This document shows, in pieces, positions 8,296 through 16,636 of a DNA stretch of 64,000 bases. How positions within the stretch are numbered: position 1 is the stretch's first letter; every line of letters begins with the position of its first letter. The notes beneath the pieces are model-generated. The model did not search any database. It saw only the letters and a list, made by a program, of their open reading frames with translations, and was not told the origin of the DNA. Location of the stretch: NCBI GenBank assembly GCA_016713665.1, contig JADJOR010000005.1, forward strand, positions 124,001 through 188,000, written 5' to 3'. A program made the translations under genes and the position numbers. Source of the stretch: Deltaproteobacteria bacterium. GTDB taxonomy: Bacteria > Myxococcota_A > UBA9160 > UBA4427.

Positions 8296-8703
8296 ATGCG
8301 GACGGGAAGCTGTCTCTGTGGATCGATTCGCTATGCGGTGAAGGGTCCGATCGGGCCCGTCGACCACTGCCACTGCTCGATGTGTCGCCGGGCCCATGGC
8401 GCACCGTTCTCGACCTTCGGACGCATCCGACGCAGCGACCTCGAGCTGACGGCGGGGGCGGAGCTGCTGACGGGCTACGCCTCGTCGGAGGCCGTCGTCC
8501 GATCGTTCTGCGCCCGCTGCGGCTCACGGCTCTTCTTCCGCCACGCCGCCCTCCCGGAGCACGAGTTCGTCACGACCGAGAGCCTCGACGACGCGGCGGG
8601 AATCGAGCCCGAAGCCCACATCTTCGTCGGATCGAAGGCGAGCTGGTACACGATCACGGACGCCCTGCCTCAGCACGAGGGCTATCCATTCGGAGACGAC
8701 TGA
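8296..8703 (+). CDS. Gfa/CENP-V family zinc protein
   Basis: A 135-residue member of the glutathione-dependent formaldehyde-activating (Gfa) fold. The zinc ligands are in the expected order: GSCLCGSIRY at the N-terminus, HCHCSMCRR about 20 residues later, and CARCGSRLFF near residue 75. Many family members are not formaldehyde enzymes, so the reaction is left open. The ATG at 8296 has GGGAGG six bases upstream; an ATG five codons earlier has none. Confidence 0.85.
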   Translation: MRTGSCLCGSIRYAVKGPIGPVDHCHCSMCRRAHGAPFSTFGRIRRSDLELTAGAELLTGYASSEAVVRSFCARCGSRLFFRHAALPEHEFVTTESLDDAAGIEPEAHIFVGSKASWYTITDALPQHEGYPFGDD

Positions 8704-8770
8704 GCGGGTTCGGGATACGAGGATCGAGCGGGACGGAAGGAAGGGCGAGCGGAGCGTGATGAAGGGCCGA

Positions 8771-9022
8771 TCAGCCCTCGGCCGCCATCGGGAGCTCGAG
8801 GCGGATCATCGAGGAGACGGAAGAGGCGACCGAGGAGGGGCGGAGCTCGCTCTTGAGCGCGTCCTGGACGACCTGTGCGACGTTGCTCCGGCAACCCCCG
8901 CAGCGCATCCCAGCGCCGGTCTCCCGGGCGACCTCGCGCAGCGAGCAGGCGCCGTTCTTGACGGCGCGCTTGATCTGGCGATCGGAGACTCCACGGCAGT
9001 GGCAAACGAGCATCGTGTCCAT
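8771..9022 (-). CDS. bfd: Bacterioferritin-associated ferredoxin (Bfd-like)
   Basis: An 83-residue [2Fe-2S] protein with Cys7-His-Cys9 and Cys41-Gly-Gly-Cys44, the CxC...CxxC arrangement of Bfd, plus GVSDRQIKRAVKNGACSLRE, the helix found in all Bfd-like domains. Bfd reduces the heme of bacterioferritin to release stored iron. The last 25 residues are a family-external tail. It is unaccompanied by a bacterioferritin gene, but a Fur-box-like sequence lies 38 bases upstream, which supports a role in iron starvation. Confidence 0.88.
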   Translation of the reverse strand: MDTMLVCHCRGVSDRQIKRAVKNGACSLREVARETGAGMRCGGCRSNVAQVVQDALKSELRPSSVASSVSSMIRLELPMAAEG

Positions 9023-9059
9023 CCAGTCCCGTTCGAGGTGACCGCATTCTACGAGCCGG

Positions 9060-9078
9060 GAAAATGAAAATCAATGTC
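9060..9078. promoter_or_regulatory. Fur-box-like operator upstream of bfd
   Basis: GAAAATGAAAATCAATGTC matches 15 of the 19 positions of the classical Fur box (GATAATGATAATCATTATC). It is an AT-rich island in very GC-rich DNA and lies 38 bases upstream of the bfd start. The opposite gene starts about 280 bases away, so bfd is the likely target. Iron repression is inferred. Confidence 0.6.
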
Positions 9079-9360
9079 GATTTCACCGGCCCTGGCGAAA
9101 ATGATCGGTGAGCGGGCCCCGGAGCTGAGCAGGAATCGGGGCGCAGGCCCGGGGCGATCGAGCGAATGCGTTCGCGTTGCGGACCGAAGGGCTTGCGGAC
9201 CACCGCTCGACCCGGATCGCGCGGTCGCCAAGGCGTTGACCCCTCGGGGCCAAAGGTCCATCCTGCAGCCAGCCCGGTCGCAGGGCGCGCGGCGGCCAGG
9301 GCCCATCGGGACCGTGCCGGCCAAATGCCCAGGACCGGTGAGCGTCGAAAAGGAGCCCGA

Positions 9361-9831
9361 ATGACCTCGGATGAGCTCGTCGAGATCGAGCGGATCAAGC
9401 AGCTGAAGGCCCGCTACTTCCTCTTGATGGACCAGAAGCGCTGGTCGGAGTGGGCGAACGTCTTCTGCGTCGACTGCACGATCGACACGACCCAGGACGA
9501 CTCGCCCCTGCTGCGCGGGCGCCAGGCCTTCGTCGACTTCCTGCCCCCGATCCTCGAAGGGGTGAAGACCTGCCACCACGGCCATACGCCGATCATCGAG
9601 CTCTCGAGCCCGACCACCGCCGTCGGGACCTGGGCGATGGAGGACATGCTCTGGTTTCCGGAGGGCAGCCCGCGGCGCACGCTCTGGGGCGTCGGCTGGT
9701 ACTACGAGCGCTACCGCAAGGATCCCGACGGCGAGTGGCGGATCCTCGAGCTGAAGCTCCGGCGCATCCGGGTGGAGGTCGACGGCCGCGAGATCTTCGC
9801 GCCGAGCGCGCCCGAGCGCGGGCATCATTAG
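9361..9831 (+). CDS. SnoaL-like (NTF2 fold) protein
   Basis: A 156-residue protein of the SnoaL_4/scytalone-dehydratase-like group: LKARYFLLMDQKRWSEWANV then FCVDCTIDTT, and the beta-cone core TCHHGHTPIIEL through GVGWYYERYRKD. The His pair in CHHGH and the Asp before it are positioned as the usual active-site residues of cyclases and dehydratases of this fold. Related proteins are frequent in steroid and aromatic catabolism. The next gene on the strand begins 57 bases later. Confidence 0.8.
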   Translation: MTSDELVEIERIKQLKARYFLLMDQKRWSEWANVFCVDCTIDTTQDDSPLLRGRQAFVDFLPPILEGVKTCHHGHTPIIELSSPTTAVGTWAMEDMLWFPEGSPRRTLWGVGWYYERYRKDPDGEWRILELKLRRIRVEVDGREIFAPSAPERGHH

Positions 9832-9888
9832 TCGGGTCACGGCCCGTCCCGGCGCAGCCGGTCACGACGGGCGAAGGAGGTTCGTACG

Positions 9889-10509
9889 ATGGGTCGACTG
9901 GAAGAGATCGCCGGCCGGGGCAAGACCGCCGTCCTCACGATGGAGATGCAGCGCGGGGTCGTAGGCGATCTCGCCGTGATCCGCGCGCTCGCGGACGTGG
10001 TGACCTCGGACGGGATCCCGAAGCGGCTGGGCGCCCTCGTCGACGGGGCGCGCGCCGCGGGGGTCCCCGTCGTCCATTGCCGCGCCGCCTTCCGGCGCGA
10101 TCGCAAGGGCAGCTTCTTCAACATCCCGCTCGTGAACCGGATGCTCGAGGATCCGAACTATCTCGTGCTGGGCGAGCCCGCGGCCGACGTGATTCCCGAG
10201 CTCGGCCCCGATCCGCGCGACCTCGACACCGTCCGCACCCACGGCATGTCGCCCTTCCACGGCACGAACCTCGACATGGGGCTCCGCTCGCTCGGCGTCG
10301 AGACGGTCGTCGCGACGGGCGTCTCGCTCAACGTCGGGATCCCGGGCGTCGTGATCGAGGCGCTCAATCACGGCTACAACGTCGTGCTCGTGACGGATTG
10401 CGTGGCCGGCTATCCCGTCGACTACGCCAGACAAGTCGTCGAGCACGGCCTCGGACGCATCACGACCAAAGCGACCGCGCAGCAGCTGCTCGATCTCTGG
10501 GGCGTCTGA
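9889..10509 (+). CDS. Isochorismatase-fold protein lacking the catalytic Cys
   Basis: A 206-residue protein of the isochorismatase/cysteine hydrolase fold, recognisable from TAVLTMEMQRGVVGDLAVIR and VVATGVSLNVGIPGVVIEAL. The usual Asp-Lys-Cys triad is changed: the Asp of VxDMQ is Glu19, the Cys of NVCV is Gly150, and the central Lys region reads HGMSPFHGTNLD. Cysteine-hydrolase chemistry is therefore unlikely. It could be a lyase-like or binding variant; similar Cys-less homologues are, from memory, common in actinobacteria. A clear GAAGGAGG lies before the ATG. It ends in front of a hairpin shared with the opposite SDR gene. Confidence 0.78.
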   Translation: MGRLEEIAGRGKTAVLTMEMQRGVVGDLAVIRALADVVTSDGIPKRLGALVDGARAAGVPVVHCRAAFRRDRKGSFFNIPLVNRMLEDPNYLVLGEPAADVIPELGPDPRDLDTVRTHGMSPFHGTNLDMGLRSLGVETVVATGVSLNVGIPGVVIEALNHGYNVVLVTDCVAGYPVDYARQVVEHGLGRITTKATAQQLLDLWGV

Positions 10510-10515
10510 GGCGAC

Positions 10516-10546
10516 ATCCGCGCCCGGATCCCAGGCCGGCGCGGAT
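10516..10546. terminator. Hairpin between convergent genes
   Basis: ATCCGCGCC (10516-10524) pairs perfectly with GGCGCGGAT (10538-10546) around a 13-base loop, directly between the stop of the isochorismatase-fold gene and the stop of the opposite SDR gene. It has no U tract, so it is a terminator by position and symmetry rather than by full intrinsic form. Confidence 0.5.
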
Positions 10547-11421
10547 CACGCGAGATAGGAATGCTCGTCGATCGGCGCCTCGCCGCGGCCGATCTTCTCG
10601 GCCCGCATGCGGAGCGTCTCGCCCGCGCCTTCGATGCCGATCATCGAGACGAATTTCTCGGCCTCGAGGTCCTTCATCAGGCTCTCGGCGAGCACGTCGA
10701 GATCCTGGAACTGGATCTCCATGCCCGACTCCTCGGCCGCCTTCATGAAGGCGCCCATCAGGTCCTCGGGCTGGCCCGACGGCTTCTCCCGCGCGAGCTC
10801 CGCCGGCCGATTCCGATCACAGCTCCAGATCCCGGTCTTGAGAACGCCGCCCGCCGGATAGAAGATCGTCGCCTTGAGCTGCGGATGCTGGGCCCGCAGC
10901 TGGGTCTCGAGACATTCCGTGATGATCGAGACGCAGGCCTTGCTCGAGGCGTAGACCGATTGTCCGCCGAGGGGCGCGATGCCGCCGTCGCCGGACGACG
11001 TGTTGATGATCCGGCCGGGCTCACCGCCGGCGATCATGCGCGGCACGAAGGCCTGGATGCCGTGGACGACGCCCATGACGTTGACGCCGTGGACCCACTT
11101 CCAGTCGTTGACCGTCGTCTCCCAGACGTTGACCGAAGGCGCCCCGACCCCCGCGTTGTTGAAGAGCAGATGACACGCGCCGTGGATCGCGTAGACCTGC
11201 TGCGCCAGCGCTTCGACCGACTCGGGCTTCGAGACGTCGGTCCGGACGCCCCGCACGTCGCCGAGCGGCGCGAGCTCGCGGACCGCCCGGTCGAGGGCGC
11301 CCTGCTCGACGTCGGAGACGACCACCCGCACGCCCTTGCGAAGCAGCGCCTTCGCGATCGCCCGCCCGATGTCCCCCGCGCCGCCCGTCACGACGGCGAC
11401 CTTGCCCTTCCATGCCTTCAT
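10546..11421 (-). CDS. SDR family NAD(P)-dependent oxidoreductase
   Basis: A 291-residue classical-type SDR. It has the cofactor motif VAVVTGGAGDIGRAIAKAL, NNAGVGAPS, the catalytic Ser in IINTSSGDGG and Tyr/Lys in VYASSKACVS. The C-terminal 80 residues are longer than a minimal SDR and carry MKAAEESGMEIQFQDLDVLA, typical of a group of steroid or lipid-associated SDRs. It lies 31 bases downstream of the esterase gene on the same strand, so the two are likely one operon that would hydrolyse an ester and oxidise the alcohol; the substrate is unknown. Confidence 0.87.
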   Translation of the reverse strand: MKAWKGKVAVVTGGAGDIGRAIAKALLRKGVRVVVSDVEQGALDRAVRELAPLGDVRGVRTDVSKPESVEALAQQVYAIHGACHLLFNNAGVGAPSVNVWETTVNDWKWVHGVNVMGVVHGIQAFVPRMIAGGEPGRIINTSSGDGGIAPLGGQSVYASSKACVSIITECLETQLRAQHPQLKATIFYPAGGVLKTGIWSCDRNRPAELAREKPSGQPEDLMGAFMKAAEESGMEIQFQDLDVLAESLMKDLEAEKFVSMIGIEGAGETLRMRAEKIGRGEAPIDEHSYLA

Positions 11422-11452
11422 CGCATTCTCCTCTCGCTGCCCGCTGGCGACC

Positions 11453-12415
11453 TCAGACGCCCGCCGTCTTCATGACGCGCTCGACCCAGAGCTCGCTGCG
11501 CTGATTGAACGCAGCCGACATCTTCGTCGGCAGCGCCTGGAAGCCATGGGGCGAGTCCGGAAAGACCTGGAGCTCGACGTCGACGCCTGCACACGCGAGC
11601 AGCGGCGCCAGGAAGAGCGAGTCGTCACGCAGATGGTCGAAGCTCCCGACCGAGATCAGCGTCGAAGGCAGCCCCGCGAGCGGCGCGTAGAGCGGTGAGA
11701 TGTCGGGCGCCCGGCGCGCCTGCTCGCTCATGCCCGGAGTGAAGCACTCGACCATGAAGCGCAGGCCCCCCGGGTCGAGCATGTCGGGATGACCCCCGTT
11801 GCCGGCCTGGGAAGGCGTTCCGTTCACGTCGTACCAGCCGAAGACGAGATTGAGGCCGAGCAGGCGATCGGCGGCCTTCAGGCGATCGCGCACGCGCAGG
11901 CCGGTGACCAGGGTCAGATGACCGCCGGCCGATTCGCCGCCGATGAAGAGCCGGTCGGAGCCGAACTCGCTCTGGCCCTTCTCGAGCAGCCAGGCCGCAG
12001 CGGCCTGGCAATCGTCGGGACCCGCCGGATAGGGATGCTCGGGCGCGAGGCGATAGTCGACGGAGAGGACGGCCAGGTCGAAGCGATCGGCGAGCCGCTC
12101 GTTCGTCGCGTCGCCCATCTCGGGCGTGCCGAGGATCCAGCCCCCGCCGTGGATGTGGAGATAGAGGCCGCGCGCCTTGCCCTTCGGCCGGAAGAGCCGG
12201 ACCGGAATCGGACCGGCAGGTCCGGGGATCGTCGTCGCGACGGCCTTCGCCGACTTCGGGGCGTTGGCCGTGACGGTCTGGAAGCCCTCGCGGATCTGGC
12301 GGGCCCGCGAGCGGGCATCGAGCGATGCGTCGGGCTGGATCAGCGCAGGCAGGAACTGGAGCATGTTGCGGGCTTCATCGCGATATCCCTCGAGCTGCGC
12401 GTCCCAGAGCTTCAT
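11453..12415 (-). CDS. Alpha/beta hydrolase, hormone-sensitive-lipase family
   Basis: A 320-residue esterase/lipase. The oxyanion motif HIHGGGWILGTPEMGD, the nucleophile elbow FIGGESAGGHLTLV, a catalytic Asp in SVGSFDHLRDD and His in FPDSPHGFQALP give the complete HSL triad. Members hydrolyse short to medium acyl esters. The start at 12415 follows CAGGAGG; a longer frame from 12472 has no ribosome site. Upstream (12416-12666) is a 250-base divergent region facing the small secreted protein. Confidence 0.88.
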   Translation of the reverse strand: MKLWDAQLEGYRDEARNMLQFLPALIQPDASLDARSRARQIREGFQTVTANAPKSAKAVATTIPGPAGPIPVRLFRPKGKARGLYLHIHGGGWILGTPEMGDATNERLADRFDLAVLSVDYRLAPEHPYPAGPDDCQAAAAWLLEKGQSEFGSDRLFIGGESAGGHLTLVTGLRVRDRLKAADRLLGLNLVFGWYDVNGTPSQAGNGGHPDMLDPGGLRFMVECFTPGMSEQARRAPDISPLYAPLAGLPSTLISVGSFDHLRDDSLFLAPLLACAGVDVELQVFPDSPHGFQALPTKMSAAFNQRSELWVERVMKTAGV

Positions 12416-12666
12416 CGATCGGGCCTCCTGATCAGGGACCGGCAAGTCTAGTCCGACGATCCTGGAATTCACCTACCCGCCCCGCGTGCAACGATATGTC
12501 GCGGTCACGCCCGTCGGACGCCTGGCGAGCGGCTGTGTCGCGCCTCACGCCCGTCGCTGCCACAGAAATGCGGATCGGCGCTTCGACTCGTTTCAATCGG
12601 GACGGAAGAAGCCCTCAAGCAATCCATCGAGGTTCCGATAGTTGGCCCGCAACAAAGGAGCCCCCC

Positions 12667-12984
12667 ATGCGATCCCCCTCACATTTCGTTTTCATGACTC
12701 TCGTCTCGTGCATCGGCCTTGCCGTCTCGAGCACCGCCTTCGCGGGAAGCGCCGACCAGACCGGCACGATCGATCCCGCCTCGTTCCACACGATCACCCG
12801 CGTCGACTTCGGTGATGCCCACGAGAAGCTGGCGGCGTCCCGCGTCGACGAGCGCCTCAGCCTGAGCCTCTCGGGTCCGACGTCGATGGAGTGCTCGAAC
12901 AACGCCGAGACCGGCTACGAGACCTGCATCGTGCGCACCCAGGCCGCGACTTCCTCGATGCCCGCCGCGATGGCCCAGAACTGA
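12667..12984 (+). CDS. Small secreted protein with two cysteines
   Basis: A 105-residue protein of unknown function. It has a clean signal peptide (MRSPSHFVFMTLVSCIGLAV then SSTAFA, cut near residue 26) and a mature part of about 80 residues with only two cysteines (MECSNNAETGYETCIV) that could form one disulfide. AAAGGAG lies before the ATG, and a strong hairpin follows the stop by five bases, so it appears to be a single-gene transcript. Confidence 0.65.
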   Translation: MRSPSHFVFMTLVSCIGLAVSSTAFAGSADQTGTIDPASFHTITRVDFGDAHEKLAASRVDERLSLSLSGPTSMECSNNAETGYETCIVRTQAATSSMPAAMAQN

Positions 12985-12989
12985 GACTC

Positions 12990-13021
12990 GGCGGGCGCGG
13001 TCCCTCCGGATCGCGCCCGCC
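12990..13021 (+). terminator. Strong hairpin after the secreted-protein gene
   Basis: GGCGGGCGCG (12990-12999) and CGCGCCCGCC (13012-13021) form a perfect ten-pair GC stem with a 12-base loop, five bases after the stop at 12984. The following sequence has only a short T run (GTTT), so termination may be only partly intrinsic. Confidence 0.65.
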
Positions 13022-13139
13022 TGGCCCGTTTGCGCAGAGCCTCGGGCCTCGCCCGGTCGGGTCGACGTGAGTCGGGTCGGCTTGGTCGGCGGCCCGGTTC
13101 TGCGGCATCCTGCGCGGTCCCCTGCGGAGGAGTCCGGGC

Positions 13140-13499
13140 TTGACGTTCGTCCCCGTCGCGCGACTCGATCAGATTCCGGAAGAGCGCGGCATGCGCGTCA
13201 AGGTCGGTGAGCTCGCCTTCGCGCTCTACCGCGTCGGCGACGCGATCCACGCGATGGAAGACGCGTGCCCCCATGCGGGCTTCCCCCTCTCGAAGGGGCG
13301 CTTCGTCGACGGCGTCATCGTCTGCGCGGCCCACGGCCTCTGCTACGACGTGCGCACGGGCCAGAACCCCGAGAACGCCGACGGCTTCCCGATCCCCTGC
13401 TTCCGGGTCCGGATCGAGAAGGGCATGGTCGAGGTCGATCTCGACGATCGCATCAACGATCCGCGCCGCGAGCGGGCGCAGCGCCGCGATCGCGACTGA
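13140..13499 (+). CDS. Rieske [2Fe-2S] ferredoxin
   Basis: A 119-residue stand-alone Rieske protein. The cluster ligands are Cys43-Pro-His45 and Cys62-Ala-Ala-His65 within EDACPHAGFPLSKG and VIVCAAHGLCYDV. It resembles the ferredoxin subunits of ring-hydroxylating oxygenases or the NirD-like group. It starts at TTG, with GGAGGAG eight bases before it. No oxygenase alpha subunit is adjacent; the opposite, convergent fatty acid desaturase and the PhyH-type dioxygenase are the nearest oxygenases. Electron donation to one of these or to a P450 is possible but not shown. Confidence 0.85.
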   Translation: MTFVPVARLDQIPEERGMRVKVGELAFALYRVGDAIHAMEDACPHAGFPLSKGRFVDGVIVCAAHGLCYDVRTGQNPENADGFPIPCFRVRIEKGMVEVDLDDRINDPRRERAQRRDRD

Positions 13500-13501
13500 G
13501 A

Positions 13502-13521
13502 CCGGTCACGAGGCGGACCGG
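13502..13521. terminator. Weak hairpin between convergent genes
   Basis: CCGGTC and GACCGG form a six-pair stem with an eight-base loop in the 24-base gap between the Rieske gene and the opposite desaturase. Short and without a U tract; supported mainly by its position. Confidence 0.3.
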
Positions 13522-13523
13522 AT

Positions 13524-14387
13524 CTACCAGAAGCTGGGATGGATCTGGTGCGGCGGGATCTTGGGCAGGATCTCGGCGTGGATCTCGGGCAGCAGCGACC
13601 AGTGGACGCCGGGGCGCAGGTGATGCGCCGTGTGCAGGCCGAGATTGCAGGTCAGATAGTTGTAGACCGGGCTCGTGTTGTTGAAGCTCGCGTCGTAGTG
13701 GCTCGTCGGGTAGAAGCCGGCGTGGTGCTCGTAGGTCGCCCAGGCCGTGTGGACCAGGGTCAGGAAGCCGGGGAGCAGGATCGCGAGGAAGGCGTTGATC
13801 GGGTTCCACCAGAGCGCGAGCCCGAGGATCGTCCAGAGCGGAACCTTCATCCAGAGGAACGGGCGCAGGTAGCGGCGATGCCGCAGGCCGAGGCGCACGA
13901 TGTCGATCTGATGATGGAGCACCAGGTCGATCGTGTACTCGACGCGGCCCATCTGCGAGCCGTCGCGGCGCGTCCACTTCGATTCGTCCGGACGCGGATG
14001 CGGGCGCTGGTTCAAGTAGTTGACGTGGTGGCCCACGTTGTGATGGAGCACCCACGCGAACGGCGCGATGCCCGTCTGCAGCGCGAGCAGCAGGTCGTAG
14101 ATCCGATTGAGCCACGGCGCGCGGAAGGTGTTGAGATGCTGGTGGTGGTGGTTGATCGGCGCGACGAACATGCTCCCGATCGCGAGCGGAACCACGCAGA
14201 GCGCGGCGACCCAGGTCGGCGCGAGGAAGAAGACGAGGGCGTGGACGGCGAACATCGCGCAGACGTAGGCGACGGGTCGACGATCGGCGCGGTATTTGAG
14301 CAGGCGTCCGCTCGTCGGCGGCGGAGCGACACGCAGAGACGGGGAAGGCGCAGCCTCGAGGGGCTCGAGATCGATCGCAGCACTCAT
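13524..14387 (-). CDS. Membrane fatty acid desaturase/hydroxylase
   Basis: A 287-residue integral membrane di-iron enzyme. The three histidine boxes are present: HHHQH (residues 80-84), HHNVGHH (about 115-121) and HTAHH (about 255-259), separated by paired hydrophobic segments. It introduces a double bond or hydroxyl into a lipid acyl chain or sterol-like substrate. The ATG at 14387 begins MSAAIDLEPLEAAPS; an upstream in-frame ATG at 14444 adds a basic tail of no family likeness. It follows the PhyH-type gene by about 175 bases on the same strand. Confidence 0.87.
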   Translation of the reverse strand: MSAAIDLEPLEAAPSPSLRVAPPPTSGRLLKYRADRRPVAYVCAMFAVHALVFFLAPTWVAALCVVPLAIGSMFVAPINHHHQHLNTFRAPWLNRIYDLLLALQTGIAPFAWVLHHNVGHHVNYLNQRPHPRPDESKWTRRDGSQMGRVEYTIDLVLHHQIDIVRLGLRHRRYLRPFLWMKVPLWTILGLALWWNPINAFLAILLPGFLTLVHTAWATYEHHAGFYPTSHYDASFNNTSPVYNYLTCNLGLHTAHHLRPGVHWSLLPEIHAEILPKIPPHQIHPSFW

Positions 14388-14561
14388 GGGAACGCTTGCA
14401 CTCCGACATCGCTTCCGAGCGGGGGCGCTTTCGGAGGCTTCCATCTGGATTTGCGTCCAGACGCGGCGCGAGGTGTAGCCGAAATCGGAGGGCGGGCAAA
14501 GCTTGGAGGCGGGCTCCCGGCTCGTTTCCGCGTAAAGAGATGTGAAAGCTCGTGGCGCTCG

Positions 14562-15725
14562 CTACGAGCGCGCCGCGACCTTCCGCATGTCCGCGATCTG
14601 GCCCGACGTGTCGCCGAGCAGGACGTCGTTGTAGTGGCGGCCCCCTTCGTGATGGCCGCCCCCCGCCCGCGCGTAGCCGAGCAGGATGCAGCTGCGATAC
14701 GGCCCGGCGCTGCCCGTCGGCGGCGGGGCGACGTGAAGCACGTCGCCGTAGTGGATCGTGACGTCGCCGGCGCGGGCCTGGGGTGCGACGCCTCGCGGCG
14801 CGAGCGGCGAGTCCGCGTTCTGGTGGGGGAACGACATCTGCCAGGAGCCGGGCAGGAATCGCAGCTCGCCCGCCTCGGGCGTGTTCGGCCCGAGGAAGAC
14901 GCTGACGACGGCCGTCGGACACATGCTCGCATGGCCACCGAGCCCGCAGTCGCGATGCCACGGCAGATCGCCGAGCCCCTCGAGGACGCCGGGCTGCTTC
15001 CAGAGCAGCGTCACACCGTCCTTCTCCTCGGCCCCGATCGGAAGCGTCATCGGCACTTCGCAGAGCGAAGCCAGGCGCTCGATCCGCGCGTCGCCATGGA
15101 GCGACCGCATCGTCGGAAGCTTCCCGGCCCGAAGCACGCGGCACAGCACGCTCGACCCGTCCTCGCGCTTGCCCCACCACGACTCCTGATCGCCCTCGCG
15201 CGCCTCGCGGTGCAGCGCCTCCGCCTCGGCCCCGAGCCGCGCGAGCTCCTCCGGCGAGAGCACGTCGCGCACGAACAGGAAGCCCGTCGTCCGCAGGAAA
15301 TGCGCCATCTCCTCGCGATCGTCGTCGAGGCGGAACGAGCGGGTCGGATCGAGCGGCTCTCCCCGTCGATCGCACAGCTCGATCGCGCCCGGGTCGTAGA
15401 CCGGCCGGCCCGTATAGAGCCAGCGCAGAGCGGGCTCCCACTGCATGAACTCCATCAGGTCCCCGGATTTCGCCTGCACCCGCCGTCCATAGATCAGCCC
15501 AGCCGTCGACTCGAGATCCCGGGTCAGTCCGTCGAAGCTGGCCTGGGCGAGGGAGACCCTCGTCCCGGCGTGTTCGACTCCGGGCGTGAGCACGACGCGC
15601 CCGTCGCGCATCGAGAAGGTGCAGGTCTCGCCGCTCTCGGCGATCTCGATCGCGAGGGGCGACAACGTCGCGGCGTAGGCCTCGGGGAGCCGCGGACCCG
15701 GCGGAGACTGGGGCGACCACTGCAT
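14562..15725 (-). CDS. Phytanoyl-CoA dioxygenase (PhyH) family protein
   Basis: A 387-residue protein whose C-terminal two thirds is a PhyH-type Fe(II)/2-oxoglutarate dioxygenase: FLRTTGFLFVRDVLSPEELA starts the domain, LPWHRDCGLGGH supplies the HxD iron ligands, and GDVTIHYGDVLHVAPP the distal His, with an Arg nearby for 2-oxoglutarate. The first 130 residues are a separate region with an SRPBCC/SCP2-like look (GRVVLTPGVEHAGTRVSLAQ) that I cannot assign firmly. The family hydroxylates alpha carbons of acyl-CoAs and other hydrophobic substrates. It is divergent from folP by 44 bases. Confidence 0.82.
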   Translation of the reverse strand: MQWSPQSPPGPRLPEAYAATLSPLAIEIAESGETCTFSMRDGRVVLTPGVEHAGTRVSLAQASFDGLTRDLESTAGLIYGRRVQAKSGDLMEFMQWEPALRWLYTGRPVYDPGAIELCDRRGEPLDPTRSFRLDDDREEMAHFLRTTGFLFVRDVLSPEELARLGAEAEALHREAREGDQESWWGKREDGSSVLCRVLRAGKLPTMRSLHGDARIERLASLCEVPMTLPIGAEEKDGVTLLWKQPGVLEGLGDLPWHRDCGLGGHASMCPTAVVSVFLGPNTPEAGELRFLPGSWQMSFPHQNADSPLAPRGVAPQARAGDVTIHYGDVLHVAPPPTGSAGPYRSCILLGYARAGGGHHEGGRHYNDVLLGDTSGQIADMRKVAARS

Positions 15726-15769
15726 GGCGAAGGACTCCTGGTACGGGGCGCTCGTGCTAGAAAAGCCTG

Positions 15770-16636
15770 GTGGGAAGCACAGGCCAGATCGTCGGCATCG
15801 TCAACATCACCCGGGACTCGTTCTCCGACGGCGGCCGCTTCCTCGATCCGGCGCGGGCAGTCGAGCACGGCCTCGCCCTCGCCGCGGCCGGGGCCGACGT
15901 CGTCGAGCTCGGCCCGGCCTCGAGCAACCCCGACGCGCGTCCGGTCCCGGTCGATGAGCAGATCGCGCGGCTGCGCCCCGTCCTCGGGGCGTTGGACTCG
16001 GAGCGGGCCCGCGCCGCCGAGCCGACCCGCCCGTTCCGGATCTGCGTCGACGCCTCCGCGTCCGAAGTCCTGCGCTTCGCGCTCGCGGCGGGCGTCGACT
16101 GGCTGAACGACGTCCGCGGCTTTCCCGACGAGCGCCTCTACGACGAGCTCGCGTCGGCCCGGGCCGAGCTCGTCGTCGTCCACTCCCTCTCCGGGGGCGA
16201 TCGCGCCGGACGCGAGCTCGCGACCCCGGCCGAGGTCCTCGACTCGATCGAGCGCTTCTTCGAAGCACGCCTCGCGGCGCTCGTCCGGGCCGGCATCCGC
16301 GAGGAGCGCCTGATCGTCGATCCGGGCATGGGCTTCTTCCTCGGTCGCGATCCGCGCGCCTCGCTCGCGGTGCTCGCGCGGATCCCGGCGTTGCGCGCGC
16401 GCTTCGGGCGGCCGGTGCTCGTCTCGGTCTCGCGCAAGTCGTTCCTGCGCACGCTGACCGGATCCGGCCTCGACGCGATCGGCGCCGCGACGCTCGCGGC
16501 GGAGCTCTTCGCCATGCGCGTGGGCGCGGACTGGGTGAGGACCCACGACGTGCGCGCGCTGCGCGACGGGCTCTGCATCGAGCGCGCGCTCGACGCCGCG
16601 GACGACGGCGCGCGCGGTCGCCCGCGCGCGACCTAA
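15770..16636 (+). CDS. folP: Dihydropteroate synthase, divergent type
   Basis: A 288-residue TIM-barrel enzyme that joins pABA to dihydropterin pyrophosphate in folate synthesis. Landmarks are VGIVNITRDSFSDGG, NDVRGFP, VDPGMGFFLG, VSVSRKSFLR and VRTHDVRAL. The second substrate loop, normally GGESTRPGA, reads LGPASSNPDA (residues 47-56), so the Thr-Arg pair of that loop is Ser52-Asn53; this marks a distinct DHPS subgroup. No other folate genes adjoin. The start is GTG; its stop overlaps the convergent 47-codon gene by four bases. Confidence 0.87.
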   Translation: MGSTGQIVGIVNITRDSFSDGGRFLDPARAVEHGLALAAAGADVVELGPASSNPDARPVPVDEQIARLRPVLGALDSERARAAEPTRPFRICVDASASEVLRFALAAGVDWLNDVRGFPDERLYDELASARAELVVVHSLSGGDRAGRELATPAEVLDSIERFFEARLAALVRAGIREERLIVDPGMGFFLGRDPRASLAVLARIPALRARFGRPVLVSVSRKSFLRTLTGSGLDAIGAATLAAELFAMRVGADWVRTHDVRALRDGLCIERALDAADDGARGRPRAT

